Origin: Blastomussa wellsi
Lineage: Eukaryota > Cnidaria > Anthozoa > Scleractinia > Plerogyridae
Reading direction: 5' to 3'
Assembly (NCBI GenBank): GCA_947652115.1
Contig: OX393565.1
Location: 21,805,634-21,869,633 of the forward strand
Length of the DNA: 64,000 bases
In this document: positions 19,550-31,643 of the stretch, one piece after another
Layout of the letters: the number at the start of each line of letters is the position of its first letter
Numbering within the stretch: the first letter of the stretch is position 1
Made by a program: the position numbers and the translations under genes
Notes under the pieces: model-generated
Database searches by the model: none
What the model was told of the DNA's origin: nothing
Seen by the model: only the letters and a program-made list of their open reading frames with translations

Positions 19550-20338
19550 ATATGGCTTTAAAATCTATATCACAGATTCTGAATTAAACATTTGCAGCCG
19601 ATAAGCATTCTGGGCTTTATTGTGCTCTTTCATCAGTTTCGCGAAATTAATAACTGCGCGGAATTTTACGCGCGATTAGCGCGCGCACATAAACGATATG
19701 GCGGCTTTTTGTATACGGATACATACAGTACATCACCTTTATTTCACCTCGGATTTAAAAGAGTAGCCATATAGCTAATTTCTCCCAGAAAGAAAAGACG
19801 AAATAAATAAGATCGTATATTATATACATTACATTAAACTACTATTTACATAGGTAACAATTGCATTGATGTTAAAAAGAAATTTGGCACATGTTAGTTT
19901 TGAACTCATTCAATGGCGTTAATGACCTCAGGTCCTCTGTTAGTTTGTTTCACTTGTTTGCAGAAGTGTATCTGAAGGAATGCAGACCATACGTATGGGT
20001 TAACAAGTTTCCTTGATTCCCGTAGGTTTCGTACAGTACTGATTTTTAATTCTTAGTTGAAAATACAGATCACTAGAATTAAACTTGCTCCGAAGCTCCT
20101 GGTAGTGCAGAGACTTCTCGTCTAGAACAATCCTGAGCGCCCTTTTGTTAAGATTCTCTAATTTGTGTCTATTTCGAGCCCCACAAAAGTGCCAAGCTGT
20201 TGATTTATCTCACGAGCGAGATACATCGTCGTTATTCTGTTAAACAAGCATGGTGGCCAATATTTTTGCTAAATTTTTCAAAGTGCACAAACGATGACTA
20301 GTTCCTTTAAGCAAATTTAAGTTTCCGTTTAGCCATAT

Positions 20339-21000
20339 AATAAACATCTTATTAACCGAGCTTAGTCGGTCTGTATGGGAGAATCTTGAGTACAGACCGA
20401 ACGCAGTAAGGTCTGTACTCAAGACCTCGGTCAAGATTCCCCCATACAGACCTCCCGCTCGGTTAAAGTGCACCTAACCCCGTGGGTCTATTCCCGATTT
20501 CACGTCACAAACTGATTTGCATGCATGTTTACAAAGCCTTGATGTGATGCAAATCATTTTGTGACGTCAAACCAGGAATAGACCCACGCCCCTTCTGACT
20601 CGGTCGTGGAACAAATGATGCATAGTTTTTCATAACATTTGAATGCTATAAATAGCCAGAATTTGGTAAAAAGGAAAAAAGAAAGGTACAATACGTTTCA
20701 AACTGGTGCTGAGGTATATCTTAGCAAAAAAATATTTTGGGGTTTGGTACACTTTAATAAGAGCTAAGTCTTACGCCCGCGGGTCGATGTGGAATGTTGT
20801 GAGCTTTGTAACCGCTCCTCCAGTAGTTTTCCGGAGTCGGTTCGGATGAAACACGTTGTCAGTTGGTGGAATGATAAAGGAGTTGAGTTCTCGAGTTTTT
20901 GGCTGGTTTATTGGCCCAGAATATTACAGTCGAAAACTTCGATTCTCCGAAAGATTCTCCCGTACAGACCTCCCGCTCGGTTAATAAGAGCTAAGTCTTA
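20339..21000. repeat. Host repeat with nested insertion and an empty sister site
   Basis: Units reading ...cgctcggtTTAAtaagagctaagtc... occur twice. At 20461 the TTAA is filled by the foldback element 20467-20753. At about 20977-20998 (cggttaataagagctaag) it is empty. The mirrored pair is in the right arm (empty near 44270, filled at 44503). Confidence 0.8.
20467..20753. mobile_element. TTAA foldback element, copy 2 (internally deleted)
   Basis: Termini agtgcacctaacccc / ggggtttggtacact, with TTAA on both sides (20463-20466, 20754-20757). About 140-170 bp of one hairpin arm is missing compared with the 428-bp copy at 44507-44934. The TTAA target is typical of piggyBac-type transposition. Confidence 0.85.
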
Positions 21001-21764
21001 CGCTCGCGGGTCGAAAACTTCGATGTCACTCCAACTCACACCTACAGATCGATTTCCCACCCTTTTTGATATTACGTATACAGTCTCAACTGGCACAATT
21101 TCTAGAAATATGTAAACTTGAATTCCCAGATTTTAAAAGGAAAAAATACTTGAGACGACGAAGTTGTGTTTGGCAAAACACATCCCAGGACAGGGACCAG
21201 AAAATATTCGGAAGTGTTTGGAACAACCTCGGGAATCGTCGGATGACTTCGGAAACGATTGGGTCGTCTTCAAAAACCCTGATTGAAGTCTCTCGCTTTT
21301 GATTCGTAAAATGTTGGCAGATATTAATATCAATAGTGATAGCTGATCCATAATTTATGTTTTGTAAATAGTCAACTGTCAGTTCTGGCCGCCATATTGG
21401 TGTACTACGGCTACAGGTATGGCGATATGGCGATTCCATACTTGGGCTTTGTTAATAAATTTCTACGAATATCTCCAGTTTGGTGTAACGTTCAGTCTTA
21501 ATACTTTGAGAAATAACTTCTTTACTTCTGTCCAACAAGAACGTCGCTCAACAAGAAATCTAGATTTAATGAGCAGATTTTCCGAGAGGCTCGATGTAAC
21601 ATCGAGACGTGCGTTACTGGTTATTAGTTATTAGTTATTAGTTATTAGTGTTACTTTGTTCAATTCTTTGCCGTCCTCTGCAGCTCAATACCACCAAGTA
21701 AGAAATACCCGTATGTTTACAGGAATCGACTGAATTGAGCGAGCGAGCTCCCACTAACTACTAC

Positions 21765-22125
21765 CACAGGCAGACCATCCTCTGTGTTTGAGGCCGCGTG
21801 ACGTCACGATACGCTATTTGATCTCATACATTTTCTGTAATTCGTTACGGCTGACCACGGATTGATTCAACTGATCGCAAGAAATGCTTCATAAAATACA
21901 GGATATTGCATCTTTTGATCCCAAACTACTGATCTACTGTAAGCCAGATAAAATAAGGTCACTTACATTTTGTCGTTTGCGTGGTATTTCGTGGTTTGAT
22001 GGGGTTTTAAGGCCGATAATTCCTCGCTGGTTGTTGCCGTAACGAATTACAGAAAATGTAGGAGATAAAATAGCGTATCGTGACGTCACGCGGCCTCAAA
22101 CACAGAATGGTCTTCCTGTGCTACT
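21765..22125. mobile_element. Foldback element with TIRs of about 88 bp
   Basis: The left arm ggcagaccatcctctgtgtt ... ggccgcgtgacgtcacgata ... ctgtaattcgttacgg recurs inverted at 22036-22125. The right half is lost from the other large arm, whose sequence breaks at the position matching 21961. Confidence 0.82.
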
Positions 22126-22429
22126 ACAACTCGTTCATTGCATGCTATGCTATTCACGAGTTTGAACTGAGATTTCAACTTTTGTTTAATCCCTGCCGCA
22201 GAAATGCCGTCCATAAATAAGAGATGGATTTCGAAGTATTCAAACAGCATCTTTAAACATTAGAAATTCAATATATTTTTGAGTTTGGAGACAACTGAGA
22301 TTGGTTTTCGTGAAGCTTTGGGCAACGAGGCGGAGATGATTGACATATAGGTATAGACCTTTTGTTCTGGCGGGTGATTGGCTCATCGCAAACATGCGCA
22401 GACAATTGTCCCTGGATCCTCGTCCCCGT

Positions 22430-23850
22430 AGGGGGTGCATGAGGTTAACTGATAGCTGATAATTGGCCAAAATTTTAACTGTCAGATGAGAAATGGCAGT
22501 TTTTTTAACTGATAGCTGAGAATCGTTCAGATAACTGTCAGCTGAAATGATGGCCTGTTTGGCGTAGATAAAGGTAGATACAGCGTAACATTTACTTTTT
22601 AACAATTACTTTAAGCCACAGTTACCTGTAAAAGAGACATCGTAATTTCTTCATGATTCCGATTAACTCCTCTGACTAAAAAGAAAAAAGATAGTCCGAC
22701 AAACTCCGGCTGGCTGAGTTTACATATTTTTTGATTGCGTATACTTTTTTGAAGAATTAAAACTGAATGGGAGAAAGCAATTATCCGTAAAAGGAGATAT
22801 AGTCCATGTATCATAGCTTAATAGATTTCACGTCAACCGGCAACAAATAACACCAGTGAACACCCATATATGAAACTATTCAAATTAGCCAAACTGACAA
22901 AATAAACGTGAACGGAAGAAGTAATCGCTTAATCGGCATTTTCTCGCCTTTTAAAGTTTGCCGTTCTCCGATATCAGGAGAGCTGCAACCTTCACGAGCA
23001 AAACTTTGAGATACGGTTAATTTCTTGAGAAAATGTTCTTAGAGCTCTAAATGGGTGATGAACAGTATGAGGGTCTCAGTGGGGTAGTGGCTTTTACGGT
23101 TAACGGTTACCTTTTTGGCTTTTTTACGGCTAACGGTTAACTTTGTTCCATTACGGTTAACAGGAGGAGTTAAAAAATAATTGCTATTGTTTTAAGAAGT
23201 TAAATATTAATTTCCATTGTTGTAAACATACTGAAAGTCTTTGGACCATTTTGAGATAAAAAGGTATTTTTGTGTGTGTGTACATTCCCAGTGAACTATA
23301 TAACTCTTATGATTTTACTGAGGTGGAGAAATATTAAGAATACCAAAATAAGATAGAGTTTAACTTGCTTAAAGGAAAAAAAAAACAAAGAAATTATGCA
23401 GACACTTACGACAATTCCGGTTTCGATCGGCTTTTCTCGCTACCAGAACGCACAAACGCACAACACATCAGACTCAAAAAAAGTTCTCGAGGCCTTTACT
23501 GTCTTTACTTTTGTATTTAGATTTTTTACGGTTAACATTTTTTACGGCTAACGGTTAAAATTATTTCATTTTTACGCATAACGGCTAAATTTTTGGCCAT
23601 TTTACGGCTAACTGTTAGCCCCATTGAGACCCTCCAGTAAACATTGAACTTCCAAAACAGTTCGGAGTCCCTAGGAAGTGATCAAAAAACACACTGTTCG
23701 GATAATGAGATGGGCAGCGTTGCCAAGATACAATGCATCGGCATCTGAGATCTGTCAAAATTACATGATAGCTGAGAATTGGCTCAAATACCTCAAATTA
23801 TAACTGGCCTATAATTTAAATGATCTCTGAGAACCCCCATGCATACCGTC
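22430..23850. mobile_element. Composite non-autonomous element with AACTGATAGCTGAGAA motif array
   Basis: The ends are partly complementary (gggggtgcatgaggttaact / gaacccccatgcatacc). Degenerate ttaactgatagctgagaattggc units sit near both ends (22443-22545, 23760-23830). It is present in the left arm, partly in the third copy (to 56824), and deleted from the right arm. The element 23069-23634 is nested within. Confidence 0.6.
23069..23634. mobile_element. 566-bp element with TTTACGGTTAACGG motif array
   Basis: Terminal inverted repeats gagggtctcagtgggg / ccccattgagaccctc. Flanks cagtat (23063-23068) and cagtaa (23635-23640) suggest a 5-6 bp TSD. The third copy has the unfilled site (aacagtatacaac, reverse strand near 56650). 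The body holds many ttttacggctaacggtt units. Confidence 0.82.
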
Positions 23851-25337
23851 TTTCTGCGTTCGGCTCGATTTCATTTTCATTTCTAGTGTTGTTATAAGAG
23901 TAAAGTCAAAAGAAACATTTTTGAATGATTCAGCCTTTATTTAACCCCTTCTTACATAAATTTTTTATGTTTCTAAGTTACAAGTAAGTCCTCTCTTTCG
24001 AATATACTAATTTACTCAATTGCGCTTTATTTTATCATCAAATCGTTTAGTTACTAAGTTAAAGCTGTCATTGCATTTATGGAGGGAGACATCATCTTCA
24101 ACGTCAGTTCCTAGAAAGGAAAAAGGAAATCTTATAACTCTACGGTAACTAGTCAAATGTAACCCATGCTTCTGGGATGAAACTGATACCTGAAGCTTTC
24201 TTAGACTTGACAATGACATGTACGAAATTTAGCTTCGTACTGAAGTAACCCCTTCAAGTGTATTCATAGGTAACCGAACCATTTTCATTTACAAAAACCA
24301 CATATTGGAATTTTGCCTTTTTTATTACTGAAAGGCGGGATATGTATTTTGACGAGAACGAAAACAAAAAACAGAGAGGGCAGACTAACACCAATTAACA
24401 GATGCATGATACATGTACAAGAATTTTATTGTCAAGTTTATATCACGATGGAGTCAACATTAGTTAGTGAAGTGTTTTAGCAAAAAATACCAAACTTGTA
24501 AAGATACGACGCTTTGAACATAATTTTCTCAGCACTTTCAAAGTTGAGGCAAATGAGGCAATCGAATTTGTCGGGGTGATACTTTTTAAGCACCGATTTA
24601 GGTTGATGTTGCTGTAGGTTGGTGTAACCATCAAAGTCCACATCACCGACCACATTGATGGCAACTCTCTAGTATTACGACAGTTCGGATTTTGTGTGTT
24701 GAGAACACGACCTGTGCACATCATTATTCTGATTTTGCTGCTAAGGGACTAGTAGTTGAGGATCTGAAGGCGGAAGCGGTTAAAAATTTTGGCTTTTTTA
24801 TTGCTAACGGCCAATATTTCGGCCATTTTATCGCTAATGGTGAACATTTGAATTTTTCCGGCTGACTGTTTAAATTGTATCGTTATAACATTAAATAGAT
24901 ATTCAGTCTGGGGAACAAAGGCCAGTTTCGGGAAATCTCGGAGAAGAACTCGAGGAGTTACCGACCTCTTTAATCCAATCAAAAACTAGTGCGACAGCTC
25001 GCGAACACACTGAAAGTAATCGCCAGGACAAAAACGTCATGTTGCTTGGCAACTTCAGGCAAGAACACCTTTGACCCAGTCCCGTCCCGGAGGTATTCGG
25101 TCGGGGGAACAAGTGATAGTTTCGGGAAATATCGAAGAAGCGCTCGAGGAATTTCCGACCTATCCAATCAAAAACTAGTGCGAGAGCTCGCGAACACACT
25201 GAACGTAATCGCCTGGGCAAAAACGTCATGTTGCTTGGCAACTTAAGGCACGAACACCTTGGGCCCAGTCCCGTCCCGGAGGTGGGATTTCGACATTAAC
25301 TGGCACTCAGGTTCCCTCGACTGTATTCGCGGAGCTC

Positions 25338-25456
25338 TTACATGGAACAGCAGCACATTCCACCAGGTGGGCAGGCATACATAGGGCACCAATCACCGTA
25401 TGGGCAATTTTCCGGGTAATACTGGTTCATACACTCGCCATAATGATGACAATCCA
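25338..25456 (-). CDS. SCRiP-like secreted peptide, left-arm copy: mature-peptide exon
   Basis: The last exon, read on the - strand. The acceptor is TTGTCCGCAG (reverse strand, at 25457) and the stop TAA is at 25338-25340. 119 nt complete a phase-1 codon and encode 38 further residues. Eight cysteines have the spacing C-x5-C-x8-C-x5-C-x4-C-x5-C-C-C. This fits small cysteine-rich proteins (SCRiPs) of anthozoans, a family with reported neurotoxic members; that assignment is inference from pattern. The reading frame is intact. Confidence 0.75.
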
Positions 25457-25593
25457 CTGCGGACAAGGAAAGATCTTGTTAGCCATAAAAGAATCATGCC
25501 CTAATAAAACCTGAGAAACATTTAATTTAAATTTATATCCGAGATTAATTAAAAAATAATAACAAACGTTCTTTATGAAAAAGGAACACTCAC

Positions 25594-25691
25594 TTGATTG
25601 ACGCTTGGAATCATCAGGTGCCCCCTGCACGGCAATTACCCCCCATATAATCAATATCAGGCACAAATGAAACTTGGCTTCCATCATTTAT
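25594..25691 (-). CDS. SCRiP-like secreted peptide, left-arm copy: signal-peptide exon
   Basis: The start ATG is at 25687-25685. The exon begins at 25691 after a CTGTTACAG acceptor, so a non-coding 5' exon must lie upstream. 31 codons encode a signal peptide (basic N-end, hydrophobic core LILIIWGVIA, small residues before cleavage). A short acidic/basic propeptide with a Lys-Arg site follows. The donor is AA|GTGAGT; the phase-1 intron 25457-25593 is 137 nt. Predicted precursor: 70 residues. Confidence 0.78.
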
Positions 25692-26080
25692 CTGTAACAG
25701 GAAAAGACAGTCGAGTTTATTCAAAAAGCTACTGAGCTGTGTTTTGGATTTGGCTGAACAACCTTCTGAAAGTCCAATTCTAACGAGGCGTAGAAGTGTT
25801 TTATTGGATCACCAGTTGTTAGATGCCAAGAAATATACATGTTAGTTATATTTACCTTTCATAAGGAAATAACATAAAATAATGACGGAAAAATAAATTC
25901 TTTTGGTGAAATTGAAACTGCTGAGCGAGCGCTAGCTGTTGTGAGATTATGTTTGCGAGACCCTTTAACACCCCAGGTCCGTTTGTCGAGCAAAAACAGA
26001 ATCGTGGTTTGAAGTAGAATCATTGAAGAGGCTATGGCAGTGTTTGGTCAGTATATTCCAGCCAGAGGTATACTATAGTT

Positions 26081-26090
26081 CGTATATAAG
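26081..26090 (-). promoter_or_regulatory. TATA-like box upstream of left SCRiP-like gene
   Basis: Reads CTTATATACG on the - strand, about 400 bp upstream of the coding exon. The same block recurs at 41085-41093 and 54533-54540, followed in all three copies by ctctggctggaatatactga. The transcription start is not directly visible. Confidence 0.45.
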
Positions 26091-26339
26091 AACGTACATG
26101 CATGACACAATGCAACATCCATAGAAACAGAAAGACATTTTGTGGCTCGGTGACCACAGCGATTAATATATTATTGCAAAGGCAAGAAACCACAAAGCTC
26201 AACTTGAACCGGGAAAGAGTTAGTTTAATAATCTTTTTAGCGCGACGTTCACTCGTATCCAGATCTGTTTGTAAACGATGTTTTTTATACCCATTGGACT
26301 TGAATCATTCTATGTGTATGTAAAATTCTCCTCCTCCTT

Positions 26340-29300
26340 CTCTGAAATCAATTTTGTTTTTCAGTAACAATGTATCAGCAAGCACTTATGGTCTCACTTA
26401 AAACCTCCGATGGCTTCAGTGCTTGTGGACCGTCTAACGCTTTGATCTTCAAAACGAGTAATAAAAGAAGCCCTACTGATGAAGCCGTTTTTTGAAAAAA
26501 AGATTGAACATTTTACCTGACAGAAAAAAAGATGCGCTATAATCAACTTTTCGACTGCTTTTTATTATGCGATGTTCACAATTATTTGCCTTTTTCATGT
26601 CGGTCATGCCACCAAATTGGTCAACGAAATCCAGAACGGTTCTCTATGTATATTTTCTGAGGTTTCAGACGAATTTAACCCAATTTTTTCTACTGAGGAA
26701 AAAGGAAACGGTATCGGACCTGAAGCATTTCTGTGGCGAAGTTGCACGGCTTAACAAAACTCCTGAACAAACTCCAGAAACTCGCTGACGCATCAATAAA
26801 AGTTTTTCCTACCTTTCAGTCTTGGAACTTGTTATGGACCACGCACGATGAGAAGATACTTTCTTCAAGTACTGATAAAAATGGCAAGAGTTGCTCGTAT
26901 TTAAACCCTTTAGCCCTCCTATAATATAATTTATGCTTTTGATGTAGCCCTCTTTTGAGCGGATGTGGATGACATTGACCGTGGCATTGCATCAGCTAAA
27001 AGCGGCATTCCTACGCATTAATAACGTTACATTGACTACAAAGCACTATTTGCTGTGCGTAGCCACTTCATTTTTAAAATATCGTTGGTCTGAGGTGTTA
27101 TTCCATAAGGATTCCCTTTTTAATCATTTTTCGTTTCGTATATTTACCAACAAAAGAGCTTGTTAGCGAAGGATGTGTATGGCGGCTCTCTCATGTATTT
27201 ACTCGTGGGTTATCGATCAGATATTAATTTCAAATCTCCGCACACCCATGCAGAATTCTATATGTGATTGTTTTGACTATCAAGCTTTCTTTAATATAAC
27301 TGAAAGAGACTTTGTAGACGTTATTATTTTAGCATAAAAGTTATTTTTATCTTAAGCTGTTATGTGTACATCTTATCATTTCACTTGAATCGAAAATAAA
27401 AGTCACTGTGTAATAAAAATGTTAGATCTGTATTTTCGCTGTTGTACGTTTCTATCACGTACTGTCGCGTAATTTTTTACGTGCGTAAATAAAATTAGAG
27501 ACGATGTATGGAAAACTTACGTACACGTTTACGCTAGTCGTTCATACATTGTCTCTAAATCTTTCACGCACGTAAACGCGCGTAAAAAAATACGCGACAG
27601 TGGAAATCCACCTTTATACGGCTAAACAAATTTGGTAGCAAAAAAGTCGCTGCGCGTACTTATAAACCGGAACTGATGACATATATTTTGCAAAACAAAC
27701 GTATAATTACCAAACATTCTTTTAGTGAGGACGGCACCTTATGCTTTTCCGTGAGCTGGAGAGGTGGCAACATGGATGACATTGTCGACATCAGTTATAA
27801 GCATTCTTACAAGTTAATAACGTTACATTGACTACGAAAACATATTGTTTGGTGTCATGAGGTAGGGATGACAACTCTAAAAAACACTGTTCGAGAAGAG
27901 CTATATGCAAATAAAGATCGCCCCGAAAATTTGGAATATCGTGCCGAATTTTTTGAAAACATTCTAGAAAAAATCGCAACCTTCCGAGGACTTTAGCTAC
28001 ACCCGAGTGTCAAAAGTTTCAGATTCCCAGAAGAATTTTGTTTTTCTTCCGAAAGAGGCAGTTAACAAGCATTCCTACGTTTTAGAACGTTACATTAATA
28101 ACAAAAACATAACTTTAAGTAAGAATTGATCATCACAGCTGAGCCGGGATAACTGGTTTACATCAAAAAATACTGAACTGTTTTGTAGGCTTTTATTTTC
28201 TTGTCCGCCAGTTGTGAGATGTTACTCCAATTCACATTCGTTATTATTATTTATTATTATTTTCAATATATTTACTTGACAAAAGAACCTTGTGTTAGTC
28301 TGAGAGATGAATGGGGGGATTTTTATTGAGGAAGACAAGTTGTTCTTTTTCTTATAGCGATATTTAGCGGCTGGAAACACTTCTCAATTTACGAAAAATT
28401 CATTAATCGCTTTCATTGACATAACTAAAAATCTTGAGTTGTAAAATAACTGAACTGAAACACTTGTATGAAAGCTTTATAGATGATGTGGCAGTGTTTG
28501 GGAATTAAAACTCACCTTCTAATGCATGGGTTTGGCGACACGGTCAAAAGTTTTTTTTAAGAAAGACGTGTTATCAGTTTCAATTAAAAAGATCGATCTA
28601 TGTAGTTCTCTTTTATGTTTCTATATATCCAGCCACTCTTCTGAATCATTAGAGTTGATGAAAACAGGCCTGCAAATAATTTTTTCTGTAAAAGGACATC
28701 TGACCGACCTATCAGTACCGTCGGCACTAGGCTGACAAATTTTGTTTGGTGGTATCTCTATCACGTTTCAGTTTGACACTCGTGTACTAGAAAACAACAA
28801 ATTATTCCACATCCACGGAGACTTTTTGGAAAGCGAGATTAAAATGTACCAGTTAAAAAAAGGAACCTACAGTTGGGCCTGTTACGTTCAAGTCATGTAA
28901 ATACATTGGCTGATGAGGCGGTGTATGTGCCGGAATATCACGGACAAAACTCATATCAAAAACTTTCCAAATTGTTTTGACTATCAAGCTTTGTTTACGC
29001 GGTATTAGCTTTTCGTTACAACTAGTCTTAAAAAGTTATTAAAAGATTAATAAGTGAAAGACCGCGAAAGAAAATATATTTGGGTCGTTAAAACACAAAA
29101 AGTTACCGACAACTATTTTTCACTTATTAATAAAAAGATGTGTTGTTGTTTCTTTGAAAAAATATTGCGATTAAATCGCAATATTTTAAAAGATAAAGTT
29201 TATCTTTTTTGTTTCTCTATCCAGCCATTCTTATGAATGATTAAAGTTTGCTGAAGGCAGGGCTGCAAAGACGTTTTCCCGTGAAAAGACGTTTGTCTTT

Positions 29301-30360
29301 AAGTGCCACTGTGACGAAAATTTTAATTTTTTCCAGTTTCTTTTTTCGTCAATTTCATATTTAGAAACTGAGTTACTGGAATCAGCGTAATGTTTTCCAA
29401 CCTGGCACCACATTTCACTTAAACAGGCATTATAAAACCCCTCTTGAACAACACAATAAGCGGCTTACACTATGACGTCATAGTCACATCACGTGATATA
29501 GCAAAACATACTCAAAGCAGGAAGATACAGCGGCTCACCACAAGAACACGCCGGAAAAAAAGACAACCACCCAATAGTTTTTCACAAATAGAAATATCTT
29601 TTCCAAAGAAAGGTTATTACTTTCCCCGTACAGCAAAATACTACACTAGCCACGTTTTGGGGTTTTGGTTGTGACTACTATGACATCAGTTGCGTTGTGA
29701 ACCCAATCCTCCTTTCAAACTCGGAATACATGTATTCTAATTCGAGTAATGGCGGACGGTTTGAGCGCGAAGTTACAGTCAAATTTATCGGACTTCTATG
29801 TGGAATTTCAACTTAAGATTTGGTACAATTACTATTTGGGTAACGTAGTTTTGATATCCAGAGAGTCTAAATAACGTTTTATCCGACAAAAATTATAGCC
29901 ACGTCAGACGTCACATTGCAGAACTCTTCCCGTCGATAAAGGGTGTCAACATTGTCGTTTGCAACTGAAAGCAAAAAATTGTCAGGACATTTTGTCTGAC
30001 CACAGCTGGGATTTCATCGGTCCTTGGCAAATTTTGGTCGGTCATTTTCCGATGTCGACTGTTAAATTTGCGGCCACGCAAAGTGCGCAAGATAATGAAA
30101 ACTTATACATTTGAACGAAAAGTGTGCAGCTAAGCTGTAGTCTTCTTCGTAACAGCTCTTTTGCGAAGAAGACTACTATAACTGTTTTGACTACCAAGCT
30201 TTGTTTAATAGCTTCTTTCTCGGCCACGAGTCTTACCAAAGACAAGTTATTGGCATAGTAATAATTGGAAAACCTTGGAAGACTGATAGATTTGGTTCGT
30301 TAACAACATTAAAAGTTTCCGACAATTTTTTCCAAATTTGCCTGAAAAATACTTTAGTTT
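26340..30360 (+). pseudogene. Decayed coding-like segments, unrecognised protein (left arm)
   Basis: Broken frames read like protein in pieces: 26350-26490 (MYQQALMVSLKTSDGF...), 26571-26920 (KLVNEIQNGSLCIFSEVSDE... then a shift to HGLTKLLNKLQKLADASIKV...), 27625-27990 (YKPELMTYILQNKR..., AEFFENILEKIATF) and 29889-30107 (SHVRRHIAELF ... DKGCQHCRL ... GPWQILVGHFPMS). NCFDYQA(L/F)FN recurs three times (about 27268, 28974, 30179), so the protein had tandem repeats. The family was not recognised. Orientation is opposite to the SCRiP-like gene. Confidence 0.4.
27459..27602. mobile_element. MITE unique to the left arm
   Basis: TIRs of about 60 bp (actgtcgcgtaattttttac / gtaaaaaaatacgcgacagt). The right arm (near 39590) and third copy (near 52515) have the uninterrupted site, so it inserted after the duplication. 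Confidence 0.82.
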
Positions 30361-30770
30361 AACGTGCAAACTATTTTTAGTTTATTACAATACTTTTGAG
30401 CACGTCTTGTTACCTAAAATATGGCTTCGTAATAAAAAAATAGATATGTAATTTCTTTTTTGTTTTATAATGTCCAGCCTTTCCTGATACCCTTTTTGAC
30501 AGATTTTACTGAAAGCACGGAATCTAACACAGTCGGAGCTCTCGTGGGAAACCTCCTTGGGAATCCCAAAGAGTGTTTGTGCTATACTAAAGCTGGACGG
30601 GTCGACGCTAATACGAGAATGAGCTCTTCAGCGTAAATGACCACATTCTAAAACAATGGACGCTGGTGACCAACATTAAAAGCTTTTAAGGACGCTCCTA
30701 TTATAACAATGCATGACCATTCGCCACCATGGTTTGATAGTATTGTAAAGAGAGTTTAAAAAAATACTCG

Positions 30771-30993
30771 GCATGTACTAAAACCGGGAGCACTGGAACA
30801 CCGGAACACCTCGCAACACGGAACACCGGAACACCGGAACACCAGAATTTTATTTTATATATGTGTAGATATGTTTAGAAATTTATTGCCTTTTGACGGT
30901 ATTCCTGGTGTTCCGGGTTGTCCCGGGGTGTTCCGGTGTTCCGTGTTCTGGGTGTTCCGGTGTTCCGGTCTTCCTGGTTTTAGTACATGCCAA
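30771..30993. mobile_element. Foldback element built of GGAACACCGG 10-mers (left arm)
   Basis: It opens with ggcatgtactaaaaccggga and closes with tggttttagtacatgcca. Both arms are tandem ggaacaccgg units in opposite orientation around an AT-rich centre. Homologous copies are at 35478-35740 and, truncated by the N gap, at 49447. Confidence 0.85.
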
Positions 30994-31429
30994 AATACTC
31001 AAACCGTATTCAAATAAACATGAATACAAAAATCAACAATGTACTTGTAGATATGATCTTGTAGATATGATCTCGTTCCCAGCCGTTATTCGATAAATTA
31101 TATATTCGTGTTGAGCCTTTTCGTATTCAATATCCCACGCCGTGAATCCAGTAAATTTATTTATGTTGAATTCCAATTTCAAGATAAAAGTTGGTGCTAG
31201 AATATTTCAGCGTTTCGACCTCTCTGAGGTCACTTTCAAGTTCGGGTAAAAAACTACAAATTCGCATAAATATATCACTGAAAGTTGAAGGTGCTCAAAT
31301 CCTAAAGAATGTTAAAAGAGGTAAGAATGTCACGAACGCTAAAAACACCGACGACTCTGTTTAGCTTAACAATTCCAGTTAGATACAGTAGAGAATTATT
31401 TTCGACACGTGCTCTTGCTAGAAATGTCA

Positions 31430-31597
31430 GAGTTGGGGGGGGGGGGATCCAGGATTTTTCTTAGGAGGGTGTGCCCCACTAAGGATCGACGTAATTGATC
31501 GGTGACGTAAGCAGAATACAAGTTATACTAGAAAGTCGCAGGTCCTCTCAGGGAAGGGTTCGCACCCCTACACCCTCCCCCTTGATCCACCCCTGCG
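31430..31597. mobile_element. hAT-like MITE at inner edge of left arm
   Basis: G-rich ends with ggatccaggatttttcttag on one side and the complement of cttgatccacccctg on the other (CAGGGGTGGATC-type terminus). The right-arm counterpart at about 33230-33412 has flanks cactcgca / gactcgga, which suggests an 8-bp TSD. Confidence 0.6.
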
Positions 31598-31643
31598 AGT
31601 GTTCCAAGTATGGAGCCTTTCTGAAGTGTAACGATAGCATAAT

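Larger units (their letters stand above)
19929..31643. repeat. Left arm of giant inverted duplication
   Basis: The reverse complement matches the right arm block by block: 19929-20076 with 48554-48711, 20077-21961 with about 43316-45300, 23868-31420 with about 35134-43315, and 31420-31643 with 33190-33413. Matching blocks look roughly 90-97% identical by eye. The arm carries a SCRiP-like gene on the - strand. Extra sequence at 21961-23867 is absent from the right arm. Confidence 0.92.

Noticed and set aside
24903..25246. Overlapping frames rich in RLRSVCSRALALVFDWI-type segments, repeated in the three copies
   Set aside because: They come from a local repeat (cgggacgggactggg ... gttcgcgagct) duplicated within each module and are open on both strands; no splice sites or family match.
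26963..27166. Conserved 67-codon frame present in all three modules (MWMTLTVALHQLKAAF...) as a gene
   Set aside because: Conservation follows from recent duplication, and the sequence belongs to a diverged tandem repeat (aataacgttacattgacta) that also occurs near 27815 and 28085 without an equivalent frame.
19929..31643. Whole arm as one long terminal inverted repeat of a giant transposon
   Set aside because: No target-site duplication at the outer edges (19929, 48711) and no transposase in the spacer; a segmental inverted duplication explains it better.
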